DNA of 64,000 nucleotides from Clostridia bacterium (GCA_900764105.1 CAAFMS010000010.1:210593-274592), one strand, 5' to 3'. Numbered from the stretch's first letter, positions 8,289 through 17,615 are shown. Notes: generated by a model not told the origin, from the letters alone. Made by a program: numbers and translations.

Positions 8289-9254
8289 ATGAAATTCAAG
8301 GAACTGAAAAGAAGCCTTGCCGAAAGGGTCGAGCCGATATATCTCGTTACGGGAGAAGACGCTTTTTTTCTTTCGCATTCGGTGAAACTGATAATAGGCG
8401 ACAGAGTGGCAAATCCCGCTCTGAACTTGTCGAATTTCGACGGTTCGGAAATAAAGGGTAACGCCGACAAACTTCTCGCCGCGCTTGTCAGTTATCCGTT
8501 TATGAGCGAAAAGCGGGCGGTGGTCGTAAAGGAGTATTATCCGAACGCTCAGGACTTAAAGGCTTTGTCCGGTTACTTTGAAAATCCCAACGAGACGACG
8601 ATTCTGATTTTCTGCAATTCCGCTCCGTCGGAAAATATCGCAAAACAGAAAAACGTCACGACGGTCGATTGCTCGAAGGGCGATTTGCTTCTGCTGTCGG
8701 GCTGGATAAGCAGTAAGGCGAAGTCGGCGGGGCTTACCGTGTCGAATCTGGCGGTAAACAAGATCATCGACTATTGCTGTTACGATATGACGAGGATAAA
8801 CGGCGAGACCGAAAAACTCATATCCTACGCCTTAGGTAAATCGCAGATAACGGAAGCGGACGTGGACGCGCTTTGCGTGAAGGAGACCGATTACAAACTG
8901 TACGAAGTGGTCGATTTTATCGCTTCGAGAAGGTACGACAGGGCTTATGAGTCGTTTACCGAAATGCTCGACAGCGCGGGCGACGGACAGAAACTTTTCG
9001 TCTCTCTTTATTACCATTTCAGAAAACTGTTTTACGTTTCGGTATCGAACGAAAGCGACAAGGCGTTGTCGGAGTATCTCGGGATAAAGGAATTTGCGGT
9101 GAAAAAGGCTCGCGAGCAGGCGAGGCGTTTTTCTCCGAAGAGGCTGAAAGCGGTTACGGACAAGTTGGAGAAAGAGGACGCGGACTTCAAACAGGGTAAG
9201 TTGGAAGCGCAGTCGGCGATATGGAACGGAATACTTAATATTCTCGTAGGGTAA
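8289..9254 (+). CDS. holA: DNA polymerase III delta subunit
   Basis: Clamp-loader subunit that opens the beta sliding clamp during replication. The 321-aa product shows the typical N-terminus (KELKRSL, then PIYLVTGEDAFF), the AAA+-like fold without a Walker A motif, and the C-terminal collar region (LYYHFRKLF, AREQARRFS, LKQGKLEAQ-like end). It follows comEC by 87 bp, the conserved Firmicutes order. Confidence 0.92.
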   Translation: MKFKELKRSLAERVEPIYLVTGEDAFFLSHSVKLIIGDRVANPALNLSNFDGSEIKGNADKLLAALVSYPFMSEKRAVVVKEYYPNAQDLKALSGYFENPNETTILIFCNSAPSENIAKQKNVTTVDCSKGDLLLLSGWISSKAKSAGLTVSNLAVNKIIDYCCYDMTRINGETEKLISYALGKSQITEADVDALCVKETDYKLYEVVDFIASRRYDRAYESFTEMLDSAGDGQKLFVSLYYHFRKLFYVSVSNESDKALSEYLGIKEFAVKKAREQARRFSPKRLKAVTDKLEKEDADFKQGKLEAQSAIWNGILNILVG

Positions 9255-9303
9255 TTCGGCGGTAATTTTTAACGAGAGATAAACATATAAGTAGGAGAGA
9301 GAT

Positions 9304-10125
9304 ATGAAAGAATTTTTTGAAAGGATAGGTCAGGCGTTTTCGGGCAACGCCGCGGTAACGACGCTCACGATAGTGTTGCTGTTTTTGCTGTTTTTCTATC
9401 TGATAACGCTCATGGAGCGGAACAACGCCAGATGGCTCGTCGCCGTAATGGCGGGGTATATCGCCTTGACGGGCGTACTGTATATGATTACCGACTCGTC
9501 TAAGAAGAACGCGTTTACATATCTTATATTTTTAGCCCCGTTCGTATTCGTCGTATTTATACTGTTCGCGACGGAAATCAAAAGGGATATATGGGATATG
9601 GGTTCCAAAAAGACCACGGAAATAAGGCACCCTATCGGTAACAGCGGCAGCGATCAGAACGTCAACCGCTATATAGACGAAATTGTAAAAGCCCTTCAGA
9701 ATATGTCGAAAAACGACGTCGGCGCGATAATAATTCTCTCCAACGGCAATATGCCGAAAGCGGTAATCGACAGCGGCGTAATAATAGATTCGGAAATCTC
9801 TTCCGCTTTGATTGAGAGCATATTCTTCCCTAAAACTCCTCTTCACGACGGGGCGATGGTGATAAACGGTTCGAAGATACACGCCGCGGGGTGTTTCCTT
9901 CCTCTTTCGCAGGAAGTAAACCTTCCCAAGGAACTCGGCACGAGGCACAGAGCGGGTATAGGTATTACCGAAACCATAAACGTGACCGCGCTCATCGTTT
10001 CCGAGGAAACGGGAATTATCTCGATAGCGCAGGGCGGTAAGATTAAGAGATACGTCGATTCGGAAATGTTGAGGCAGACTTTAAAAGAATACTACTGGCA
10101 AGAACTCTTGGACGGTAAAGAATAA
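9304..10125 (+). CDS. cdaA: Diadenylate cyclase CdaA
   Basis: Makes the second messenger c-di-AMP from two ATP; c-di-AMP controls potassium and osmotic balance and cell-wall state. Membrane helices occupy about residues 18-92 and the DAC domain about 105-265. Both catalytic motifs are present: DGA in LHDGAMV (about 181-184) and RHR in GTRHRAG (about 213-215). GTAGGAGAGAG supplies the ribosome site. Unlike the usual cdaA-cdaR-glmM order, it is followed by a 36-aa membrane peptide gene and lysC. Confidence 0.94.
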   Translation: MKEFFERIGQAFSGNAAVTTLTIVLLFLLFFYLITLMERNNARWLVAVMAGYIALTGVLYMITDSSKKNAFTYLIFLAPFVFVVFILFATEIKRDIWDMGSKKTTEIRHPIGNSGSDQNVNRYIDEIVKALQNMSKNDVGAIIILSNGNMPKAVIDSGVIIDSEISSALIESIFFPKTPLHDGAMVINGSKIHAAGCFLPLSQEVNLPKELGTRHRAGIGITETINVTALIVSEETGIISIAQGGKIKRYVDSEMLRQTLKEYYWQELLDGKE

Positions 10126-10142
10126 AATCGGGGGTAATCGCA

Positions 10143-10253
10143 ATGAAAAACGAACGCAAAGACAGTACGGGCGTAAAAATAGCAAAGTTGGCTGTATCTG
10201 CCGCTCTCGCGGCGGTACTCGCGGTATTCGTGTTTATCGTAATCAAATACTGA
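10143..10253 (+). CDS. 36-aa single-pass membrane peptide
   Basis: A small gene lies between cdaA and lysC, with ATG at 10143 behind a GGGGGT ribosome site. It encodes a charged N-terminus (MKNERKDSTGVKIAK) and one long hydrophobic helix (about residues 14-34) ending IKY. Its TGA overlaps the lysC ATG (TGATG), so the three genes appear translationally coupled. Family unknown. The position beside CdaA suggests a membrane partner, but that is inference. Confidence 0.72.
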   Translation: MKNERKDSTGVKIAKLAVSAALAAVLAVFVFIVIKY

Positions 10254-11437
10254 TGAAGGTCGCTAAATTCGGCGGCACGTCGATGGCTGACGCAAACTCC
10301 TTTCAAAGGGTCGCGACGCTTATCGGGGAAAACCCCGACGCGCGAGTTATCGCGGTGTCCGCAGGAGGTACGAGCGAGGAGTATAAAAGGAAAATAACCG
10401 ACCTGCTTATTGATTTCAAAAACGGCGAAAGCCTCGGTATAAGTCGATTAAAGGCTATAAACGAAATCGAACGCCGTCTTATTGAACTCGAAAGCAGGCT
10501 TAAAATCAGGTTGAATATTTTAGACGAACTTCTGAAAATCGGGCGTAAGTTGCCAAACGACTTACCGTCCGATTTTTTATTGTCGAGGGGCGAGTATTTT
10601 TACGCTAAAGCCTTTTCGGAGTTTTTGTCGTTGCCGTTTGTTGACAGTAAGGAAATAATAAAGTTCAAAGGCGGAGTTTTAAATTACGGGTTTACGGAGT
10701 TTCTGATAAGAGAAAAATACCGCGAGGTCGGCAGGTTTATAACGGGCGGGTTTTACGGCAGCGACGAGAACGGCAAGATAAAAACTTTTCCGAGAGGCGG
10801 CGGAGATATTACGGGAGCGATTTTAGCGAAAGCGTTAAACGCCGAATTGTACGAAAATTACACGGATGTTGACGGCGTTTACCCGTTTTCGCCGAAAATG
10901 ATAAAAAGGTACGCCGAGAGGACGGCAAAAATTGTGAAGCCGCTTGAAAAAATTTCCTTCGACACGATGCTGAGGCTCTGCGATTTTTTCGTACCCGTGG
11001 TACATTCTTCGGCGGTCGAAATTCTGAAGGGGACGGGTATTCCTATCGTCGTCAAAAACACGTTCGACAGGTTTAAAAGCGGAACCTTTGTTTCGGAAAA
11101 CTGCGAAACCGAGGATTTTTGCTTTGCGGCGGAGAGTTACGAAAAAATAAAAACGGTTCTAAAAAACGGCAGGTGGGATAGGACGCGAGCCGAGTTGTCG
11201 ATGGCTGAAAATAGCGGTAAAACCTTTGAAAACGCCCTATTCGCATATATGCCGAACGGGGAATTGACGGAAGAAATTTTGCGAGAAATCACGCGGGATA
11301 CGCCGCTTGATTTCAGGACGGAAACCGACGAGGGGGTAGTTGTGGCGACGGACAAAAGTCGCGCCGAAAATGTGAAAAAAGAAATCTTTGATATGTTCAT
11401 TTTACTGTCACGGCGATGTCACAAGCGAATGTTATAG
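10253..11437 (+). CDS. lysC: Aspartate kinase
   Basis: Phosphorylates aspartate, the first step to lysine/diaminopimelate, threonine and methionine. The kinase domain has KFGGTS (residues 4-9), GGGDITG (about 183-189) and TDVDGVYPF (about 204-212). At 394 aa it is shorter than most aspartokinases; the region after about residue 285 contains only a degenerate, short ACT-like regulatory part (ENALFAYMPNGELTEEI), so feedback control may differ. The start overlaps the preceding stop codon. Confidence 0.92.
   Translation: MKVAKFGGTSMADANSFQRVATLIGENPDARVIAVSAGGTSEEYKRKITDLLIDFKNGESLGISRLKAINEIERRLIELESRLKIRLNILDELLKIGRKLPNDLPSDFLLSRGEYFYAKAFSEFLSLPFVDSKEIIKFKGGVLNYGFTEFLIREKYREVGRFITGGFYGSDENGKIKTFPRGGGDITGAILAKALNAELYENYTDVDGVYPFSPKMIKRYAERTAKIVKPLEKISFDTMLRLCDFFVPVVHSSAVEILKGTGIPIVVKNTFDRFKSGTFVSENCETEDFCFAAESYEKIKTVLKNGRWDRTRAELSMAENSGKTFENALFAYMPNGELTEEILREITRDTPLDFRTETDEGVVVATDKSRAENVKKEIFDMFILLSRRCHKRML
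10438..10450 (-). repeat. 13-bp word TAATCGACTTATA, copy 3 (minus strand)
   Basis: Exact reverse-complement copy inside lysC, where the plus strand reads I-S-R-L. Confidence 0.85.
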
Positions 11438-11522
11438 TGTAGCCACAAAAGCGTTAGGGCTTGCAACGTCTTAGCGACTTTTTGAAAATTGCTTACCCAA
11501 ATCCCCCTTAAAATACAATGGG

Positions 11523-11552
11523 AAAAGGCGGTCTCGAAAGGGGCCGTCTTTT
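11523..11552 (+). terminator. Rho-independent terminator after lysC
   Basis: AAAAGGCGGTC (11523-11533) pairs, with G-U wobbles, with GGCCGTCTTTT (11542-11552), and the T-run continues after it. It separates the comEC-holA-cdaA-lysC group from the lipoprotein gene. Confidence 0.75.
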
Positions 11553-11593
11553 TCCGTGTCGAAAGGGTTTTATCGGCTACGGTTTTTTTTTCG

Positions 11594-11622
11594 TTGACAA
11601 ATGAATTTTTATATTATATAAT
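11594..11622 (+). promoter_or_regulatory. Consensus sigma-A promoter for the VWA lipoprotein
   Basis: TTGACA (11594-11599), a 17-bp spacer and TATAAT (11617-11622) match the consensus at all twelve bases, 35 nt before the ATG. Confidence 0.9.
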
Positions 11623-11656
11623 TAGTCGAATATCTGAAGTGAAATATGTGGTGAAA

Positions 11657-12979
11657 ATGAATAGGTTCAGAGGTTTATCCTTATTTTTAGTTGTCATTTT
11701 CTTAATATCTTTTTTATCGTCCTGCGACGTTTTGCAGACGGACGATATTTTGCCGATCAGAGACGGGGTGTATCTCGATAAAGAATATCTGACGGACGAA
11801 CAGAAAAAAGAGTTGGAAGACGGGCTTCTTACCGCCTGCGCGAGGAACGATAACGATTATTACGAATACTGGAAAACGCTTTTCGGAAATCAGAAAACCG
11901 AGTCCTTGGAGGAAAACGCCGGCGTTTCCGAAATTTCTTTGTTTGAAAAACTTACGACGAGCGAAAGCGAACCGGTTATAAAAACGGAAAAATTTTCGCG
12001 ATTCGTAAAAGACAGTTGGGGTCTCGACTCTTTAAACAGAGTAAAGGTTACGGTAACGAGCGGCGGCGAACCCGTCTGCGGAGCGAGCGTTTTCGCATTC
12101 GATAATTACGACGTGTTCGAGTTCGCGGCGGTGACCGACGCTACGGGTACCGCGTATCTGTTTCCGCAGCATAGCGACGGGTATTTCGCCATAAAAGGCG
12201 TGGACGGCGAATTTTCCGAGAAGCATACTTTCGACGAAAAAAACAGAGCGTTCGATGTAGAAATCGAAAACGCGACTTCCGTTGCCGATCGGAATATCCT
12301 GCAGATAATGTTCGTTGTGGACGCCACGCTTGCTATGGACGAGGAGATATTCTTCCTTAAAACGAGGCTTGCCGAAATAACGTCTAAACTCGCCGGCGAG
12401 GGAGTAACGGTTTTTTGTTCGTTCCTGTTTTACAGAGATACCTGCGACGTAGAGAAACTTTATTATACGGGCTTTTACGAGGTATCGACCGAGGAAGGTT
12501 TAAAGGAACTCGGCGATAAGATAAGCGAGCAGAGAGCGAAAGGCGGCGGTGAAGATTATCCCGAAGCGATGGACGAAGCCTTGGAACTTGCCGTTCAGAA
12601 AGAATGGAAAGAGGAAGCGACAAAACTTATTTTTCACGTTTACGACGCTCCCGCTCACAAAGGAGACGAAAATAAAATCAGATTTAACAAGTCGGTATGC
12701 TCTGCGGCTCGTAGCGGAATCAGAATTTGTCCGATACTTTCGGGAAACGCGAATCTGCTTAGCGAATATCTTGCGAGACAGTCGGCGATAATGACGGGCG
12801 GAACGTATTCGTTTCTGACCGACGGCGAACAAAGAGAACGCCGCTATGACGACGAAATGCTCGACGAAGTTACGATAGAGCGGCTCGACGCACTCATAGT
12901 AAGGCTTGCAAACGGTTACAGAACGGGGATTTTTGAAGCCCCGACGGAATTTTGTCCGAATAAGCCGATAAAAACTTAA
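11657..12979 (+). CDS. VWA-domain lipoprotein
   Basis: A 440-aa exported lipoprotein. The signal peptide ends in FLSSC (lipobox cysteine about residue 26). A linker and an Ig/carboxypeptidase-regulatory-like beta domain (VKVTVTSGGEPVCGASVFAF, about 120-150) precede a von Willebrand A-like domain from about residue 213 (IMFVVDATLAMDEE). The metal-site motif is D-A-T-L-A rather than the usual DxSxS, so metal binding may be altered. The start is ATG 11657, behind GGTGA and downstream of the promoter; the frame extends upstream through the promoter and cannot be coding there. Single-gene transcript. Role unknown, perhaps an envelope adhesion or assembly factor. Confidence 0.82.
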   Translation: MNRFRGLSLFLVVIFLISFLSSCDVLQTDDILPIRDGVYLDKEYLTDEQKKELEDGLLTACARNDNDYYEYWKTLFGNQKTESLEENAGVSEISLFEKLTTSESEPVIKTEKFSRFVKDSWGLDSLNRVKVTVTSGGEPVCGASVFAFDNYDVFEFAAVTDATGTAYLFPQHSDGYFAIKGVDGEFSEKHTFDEKNRAFDVEIENATSVADRNILQIMFVVDATLAMDEEIFFLKTRLAEITSKLAGEGVTVFCSFLFYRDTCDVEKLYYTGFYEVSTEEGLKELGDKISEQRAKGGGEDYPEAMDEALELAVQKEWKEEATKLIFHVYDAPAHKGDENKIRFNKSVCSAARSGIRICPILSGNANLLSEYLARQSAIMTGGTYSFLTDGEQRERRYDDEMLDEVTIERLDALIVRLANGYRTGIFEAPTEFCPNKPIKT

Positions 12980-13040
12980 TAGGGTTTTCTCGGCTAAAAT
13001 ACGGAAAGTAATTAAAAATAGATAAAAAGCGTAAAAATGC

Positions 13041-13069
13041 TTGCAAAACGCAAAATAATATGTTATACT
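13041..13069 (+). promoter_or_regulatory. Sigma-A promoter for secG
   Basis: TTGCAA (13041-13046), 17 bp, then TATACT (13064-13069), 32 nt before the secG ATG. Confidence 0.8.
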
Positions 13070-13101
13070 GTTTTGCGTATCAACGAAACGGAGAGAAATT
13101 T

Positions 13102-13395
13102 ATGATAGCGAATTTATTGATCAGCAGTTGGGATTTACAGAGAATAATATGTATTCCCTGCCTTATAATATCTGTTCTTTGCGCCATTTTCATTATAATA
13201 GTGATTATGCTTCAACCGAGCAACTCTGACGGTTTAAGCGCGCTTAACGGACAACAGGAAACTTTCTTCGGAAACAAGAAGAACAAGAGTAAAACCCTTG
13301 AATACAAACTCAGAAGGCTTACCGTAATAACGGTTACGCTTATGGCAATATGTATGATAGTTTTCTTTGTGGCTGTATTCAACATTAAGTGGTAA
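13102..13395 (+). CDS. secG: Preprotein translocase subunit SecG
   Basis: Small subunit of the SecYEG export channel. The 97-aa product has two membrane helices (about residues 14-37 and 71-93) with the conserved cytoplasmic loop between them (SDGLSALNGQQETFFGNKK). The ATG at 13102 follows GGAGAG; an upstream TTG in the same frame sits inside the promoter. rnr, smpB and tmRNA follow, the conserved secG-rnr-smpB-ssrA order. Confidence 0.93.
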   Translation: MIANLLISSWDLQRIICIPCLIISVLCAIFIIIVIMLQPSNSDGLSALNGQQETFFGNKKNKSKTLEYKLRRLTVITVTLMAICMIVFFVAVFNIKW

Positions 13396-13413
13396 TTTGA
13401 CAAGGATATTACT

Positions 13414-13445
13414 AAGGCGACTTTCGGGTCGCCTTTATTTTTTAT
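13414..13445 (+). terminator. Rho-independent terminator after secG
   Basis: AAGGCGAC (13414-13421) pairs with GTCGCCTT (13428-13435), followed by a T-rich stretch. A second small hairpin, GACGGC-GTA-GCCGTC, lies at 13551-13565 in the gap before rnr. Confidence 0.85.
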
Positions 13446-13635
13446 CGGCTATTATTCAACTCGCTAACGGCTAACCGTTTTCTGAGACGATGCAACCGTC
13501 AGACGTTGCCCGAAACGGACAATTTTGCTTGCTTTCGCTCTTGGTGAAGTGACGGCGTAGCCGTCGATAGAGATAAAAACGCAAAGATTTTTTTAAATTG
13601 TACGTTTAATCAATGAAAAAAATCAAAGGATAAAA

Positions 13636-15792
13636 ATGAGTATATATCAAACTATAAAAGAAAAATTCGACAGCGGCGAGTGGGAGGGATATTCGCAAAA
13701 AGCGATTTATTCTGCGCTCGGCATAACCTCGCAGTCTGAAAAATCTGCAATCGGCAGGGTTCTTTCGGAACTTAAAAGCAACTTCGACGTGTTTTTTTCC
13801 GACGGCAGGTACTATTCCGCCGAAGGGATAGGATATTACAAGGGAACTTTGAGGGGCAACGAAAGAGGGTTTGCCTTTTTCGTCGCCGACGACGGCAAAA
13901 CTCCCGACTTGTTCATTCCGAACAGGAGTTTAAACGGCGCGCTCGATAAAGATAAGGTAATCGCGAGAAAAGTCGTTTCGGACAGAGGCTCGTCGGACGA
14001 GGGCGAAGTCGTGGCGATATGCGAGAGGGGCGTCAGGTCTCTTTGCGGAACGCTTTTTTCGGACAGAGGCAGATATTTCGTTCGCCCCGACGAAAAGAGT
14101 TACTTCGAGGATATTTATATTCCCGCTAAACGCTCGGGCGGCGCGAAACCCTACGACAAGGTGTTCGCGGATATAATCCGCTATACGGAAAGCGGCTTAA
14201 TAGAAGGCGAAGTCAAAGAGGTTTTAGGTAAGAGGTTTGAACTTGCGGCAGAGGAAAAATCGATTGTAAAAGCCTATAAATTCAAGGAATATTTCCCCAA
14301 AGCGGTTGAAGCGGAAGTCGCAGAAGTCCCGCAAAAAGTCGCCGATAATCAACTTATAGACCGACTTAACCTTACGGACAGGCTTATAGTTACGATTGAC
14401 GGCGAAGATTCGAGAGACTTCGACGACGCGGTGGAAGTCGAAAAAAAGAGAAACGGAAACTATCTTTTAGGCGTTCATATTGCCGACGTTTCCGAGTACG
14501 TTAAAGCGGGTTCCGCTCTCGACAAGGAGGCGTTGAAGCGGTCTAACAGCACTTATTTCCCCGATAAGGTTATTCCGATGCTTCCGTTCGAACTCTCCAA
14601 CGGCATTTGCTCGCTTAACGAGGGGGCGGACAGGCTCACTCTTTCCTGTATAATGGAAATCGACGAAAGCGGCGAAATCGTGGATAAGAAAATCGCGAAA
14701 AGCGTTATAAAATCCAAACGCAGAATGACCTATACGGAAGTGCAGGGCATTTTAGACGGCGATAAAAAATATGCGGACGAACCGAAAGAAATAGTAAAAT
14801 TAGTCGGCTTAATGCGTGAACTTCAAAAGATTTTATCTGCGAAAAGGGATAAAAGAGGAAGCGTTGACCTTGACGTAAAGGAATCGCATATTACCGTAAA
14901 TGACGGCGTTATAGAGGTCGAACCGAGAAAAAACGAGGTTGCGTATAAAATAATCGAGGAATTTATGGTAGCGGCAAACGAAAGCGTTGCGGAGTATGCG
15001 TTTTACCTCGAAGTCCCGTTTATTTACAGAGTTCACGGCAAGCCGATGCCCGAAAAAGCTGAAGGTTTCGTGGAGTTTATAAAAGCCCTCGGCATAAACG
15101 TGAGGTGGAAGTCGGGCGAGGTGAGACCGAGCGATTATTCGGCGGTTCTCGATAAAATAAAAGACGAGCCGATATTCCCCGTAGTCAATAAAATTATGCT
15201 TCGCTCGATGCAAAAGGCGAAGTATTCCCCTGAAAACGAAGGGCATTTCGGGCTGTCGAGCAAGTGTTATTGCCATTTCACTTCGCCGATAAGAAGATAC
15301 CCCGACCTTGTCGTTCACAGGGTTATAAAAATGATTATTGACGGCAAAATAGGCGAGTTAATCGACTTATACGGCAACTTTGTTTATGAAGCGGCGAAAA
15401 CATCGTCCGAAAACGAGAGGATTTCCGACGAGGCGGAAAGAAAGGTGGACGACCTCTATAAGGCGTTTTATATGCGGGATAAAGTCGGCGAGGAATACGA
15501 CGCGGTTATAAGCGGAGTTACCGCAAACGGCGTCTACTCGGAACTTGAAAATTCCGTCGAGGGCTTTACGGGTATCGAAGATTTGCCGAGGGGTAATTAT
15601 ACGTTCGACCCGAAAAGGTATACGCTTTATTCGGGGAAACGCAGGTTCACGATAGGCGACGAGGTGAGAATCGGCGTAGTCGGGGTCGATATTGCAAACA
15701 GAAAAACGCAGTTTGTAATATTGTCGGATAAAAATGCGAATACATCGGCGAATAAAAATACGAAAAAGAAAAATTTACGAAATTATCATTGA
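13636..15792 (+). CDS. rnr: Ribonuclease R
   Basis: Processive 3'-to-5' exoribonuclease that degrades structured RNA and, with SmpB-tmRNA, defective mRNAs. The 718-aa product has an N-terminal winged helix (about 1-60), cold-shock RNA-binding domains, the RNB catalytic domain starting near DGEDSRDFDDAVE (about 254-266, with the metal-binding aspartates) and a C-terminal S1 domain (about 620-700). The ATG follows AAAGGA. The last 18 residues are Asn/Lys-rich, a usual basic tail. smpB begins 31 bp downstream. Confidence 0.95.
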   Translation: MSIYQTIKEKFDSGEWEGYSQKAIYSALGITSQSEKSAIGRVLSELKSNFDVFFSDGRYYSAEGIGYYKGTLRGNERGFAFFVADDGKTPDLFIPNRSLNGALDKDKVIARKVVSDRGSSDEGEVVAICERGVRSLCGTLFSDRGRYFVRPDEKSYFEDIYIPAKRSGGAKPYDKVFADIIRYTESGLIEGEVKEVLGKRFELAAEEKSIVKAYKFKEYFPKAVEAEVAEVPQKVADNQLIDRLNLTDRLIVTIDGEDSRDFDDAVEVEKKRNGNYLLGVHIADVSEYVKAGSALDKEALKRSNSTYFPDKVIPMLPFELSNGICSLNEGADRLTLSCIMEIDESGEIVDKKIAKSVIKSKRRMTYTEVQGILDGDKKYADEPKEIVKLVGLMRELQKILSAKRDKRGSVDLDVKESHITVNDGVIEVEPRKNEVAYKIIEEFMVAANESVAEYAFYLEVPFIYRVHGKPMPEKAEGFVEFIKALGINVRWKSGEVRPSDYSAVLDKIKDEPIFPVVNKIMLRSMQKAKYSPENEGHFGLSSKCYCHFTSPIRRYPDLVVHRVIKMIIDGKIGELIDLYGNFVYEAAKTSSENERISDEAERKVDDLYKAFYMRDKVGEEYDAVISGVTANGVYSELENSVEGFTGIEDLPRGNYTFDPKRYTLYSGKRRFTIGDEVRIGVVGVDIANRKTQFVILSDKNANTSANKNTKKKNLRNYH
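15359..15371 (+). repeat. 13-bp word TAATCGACTTATA, copy 4
   Basis: Exact copy inside rnr, read there in a different frame as L-I-D-L-Y. A one-mismatch relative, TAATCAACTTATA, lies in the same gene at 14346-14358. Confidence 0.85.
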
Positions 15793-15823
15793 AAAATACG
15801 GAGTAATGTGCTAAAATAGGAAT

Positions 15824-16276
15824 ATGAAAATAATTGCCGAAAACAGGGAAGCGAGGTTCGAGTACTTTATAGAGGATTCGGTCGAGGCGGGAATATCGCT
15901 CGACGGGGGCGAAGTAAAGTCGATAAAATCGGGCAACGTGAGTTTGAAAGACGCGTATTGTACGGTTTACCGCTCGGAACTTTACATAAAAGGAATGCAC
16001 GTCGCGGTATACGATAAGGGCGGGGCGTTTAATTCCAAAGACAGTCGCAGAGACAGAAGGTTGCTTCTTCATAAGAGGGAAATAGTAAAATTTTCCGCAA
16101 AAATCAACGAAAAGGGCTACACGTTGGTACCTTTGAAAATATATCTGAAACAATCGCTGATAAAAGTCGAGGTCGGGCTTTGCAAGGGCAAGCATACTTA
16201 CGACAAGAAACAATCGATTAAAGAACGCGATCTTGACAGGTCGGCGAGAAGAGACGTAAAAAATTATGGTATTTAA
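15824..16276 (+). CDS. smpB: SsrA-binding protein SmpB
   Basis: Binds tmRNA and brings it to stalled ribosomes for trans-translation. The 150-aa product shows the beta-barrel core (ISLDGGEVKSIKSGNVSL, ELYIKGMHVA, then RDRRLLLHKREI) and the basic tail needed for ribosome action (GKHTYDKKQSIKERDL). The tmRNA gene is 1.8 kb downstream in the same direction. It overlaps the next gene by 11 nt. Confidence 0.96.
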   Translation: MKIIAENREARFEYFIEDSVEAGISLDGGEVKSIKSGNVSLKDAYCTVYRSELYIKGMHVAVYDKGGAFNSKDSRRDRRLLLHKREIVKFSAKINEKGYTLVPLKIYLKQSLIKVEVGLCKGKHTYDKKQSIKERDLDRSARRDVKNYGI

Positions 16277-17615
16277 AAACGACAAGGGCGAAAAGACGAC
16301 GAGAGAAGAAAGGGCGGAAGTCGCTTCCTCGGAAAACATAGAAACGAACGTGAAGCCGGTCGGGAAAGGAAACGCAAAAGAAACCGCCGCGGCTGCATTG
16401 GGGAAGATATGCGAACTGTGGAAAAAATACGAACTTGCGGTTTTTGCGGTAATTCTACTCGTTTTCGCGATGCTTGCGAGGGGTTCGTATTTCGATTTCA
16501 AGTCGGGCGATTATAATTCTTTTCTCGTAAAATGGTTCGACGAGATAAAGGCTCTCGGCGGTTTTAAGGGTTTTGCTTCGACAATCGGCGATTATACGCC
16601 GATGTACAAGTACATAATTACTATATTGACGTATATACCCGCCGATAGTCTGTATTTATACAAGGCGGTTTCGTGCATATTCGACGCCGTTTTAGCGTTT
16701 TACGTCGGGTTAATCGTAAGGCATTTTACGAAAAACGACGTAACCGCGCTTATAGGCTACGGCGTTACTCTGTTTTTGCCGAACGTATTTTTAAACAGCG
16801 GCGTATGGGCGCAATGCGACAGTATTTTCACTTGTTTCACGATTATGAGTTTCTACTATATGCTTCGCGGTAACGATATTACTTCGATGGTAATGTACGG
16901 AATTTCCATATCGTTCAAGATACAGGCGATTTTCTACGCCCCCGTGATAGTGATAGCGGTTTTAAGAGGTAAGATAAAGTTGACGGCGTTCCCGTTTATA
17001 TTCGTATCGTACATACTGTGCGCCGTTCCCGCGGTGATAGCGGGAATGAATCCGATAGACGCCCTGATCGGGGCATATTTAAAGCAGGTCGGCGAGTATT
17101 CGAGACTTACGTTAAACGCCCCGAATTTGTACCAGTTCTTATCGGACGCGTATATGACGAACGAAAACATATCGCAGATGATGGTATTCGCTTCGCTCGG
17201 AATAGCGGCGATAATCGCAATCGGGTTTTACAAGTATAAAGGCGAAACGGACGATAAAAAGTGGCTTCTGACGGCTTACGTTTTTGCGGTAACGATACCT
17301 TATATACTTCCGCACATGCACGAGAGGTATTACTATCTGGCGGATATTTTCGCTGTGATATTCGCTTGCGTGTACGCGAAAAAGGCGTACGTCGCGGTTC
17401 TCACGATTTACCCGTCGATGAGGGTCGTTATGCGGTATCTGTTCGATTTGAAAAACACGAAAACAGATTTCAAGGCGTTGGCGATTATAATGCTTATAGG
17501 AATCGTGGCGTTATTTCAGATAGTATATTCCGAGTTTTCCGCAGATAAAACGGATAAAAAGGGACTTCAAAATAAAAAAACGCCGAAAGAGGAAGAGAGA
17601 AGTGCAACAGACTAA
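16266..17615 (+). CDS. Gpi18-like GT-C glycosyltransferase, polytopic membrane protein
   Basis: A 449-aa membrane protein with a charged cytoplasmic N-terminus (about 55 residues) and roughly ten to twelve helices. The motifs NSGVWAQCDS (about 177-186) and PHMHERYYYLADI (about 345-357) are those of COG5542, bacterial relatives of Gpi18 mannosyltransferase that use polyprenyl-phosphate sugars outside the membrane. It overlaps smpB and the following GtrA gene, and GtrA proteins commonly serve such transferases. The likely job is adding sugars to an envelope polymer or protein; donor and acceptor are unknown. Confidence 0.82.
   Translation: MVFKNDKGEKTTREERAEVASSENIETNVKPVGKGNAKETAAAALGKICELWKKYELAVFAVILLVFAMLARGSYFDFKSGDYNSFLVKWFDEIKALGGFKGFASTIGDYTPMYKYIITILTYIPADSLYLYKAVSCIFDAVLAFYVGLIVRHFTKNDVTALIGYGVTLFLPNVFLNSGVWAQCDSIFTCFTIMSFYYMLRGNDITSMVMYGISISFKIQAIFYAPVIVIAVLRGKIKLTAFPFIFVSYILCAVPAVIAGMNPIDALIGAYLKQVGEYSRLTLNAPNLYQFLSDAYMTNENISQMMVFASLGIAAIIAIGFYKYKGETDDKKWLLTAYVFAVTIPYILPHMHERYYYLADIFAVIFACVYAKKAYVAVLTIYPSMRVVMRYLFDLKNTKTDFKALAIIMLIGIVALFQIVYSEFSADKTDKKGLQNKKTPKEEERSATD

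Noticed and set aside
11489..11656. Upstream extension of the VWA lipoprotein frame
   Set aside because: It crosses the terminator and the consensus promoter; the signal peptide begins at 11657.
15647..16501. 284-codon minus-strand frame over the rnr end, smpB and glycosyltransferase start
   Set aside because: It runs antisense through three well-supported genes, including conserved SmpB.
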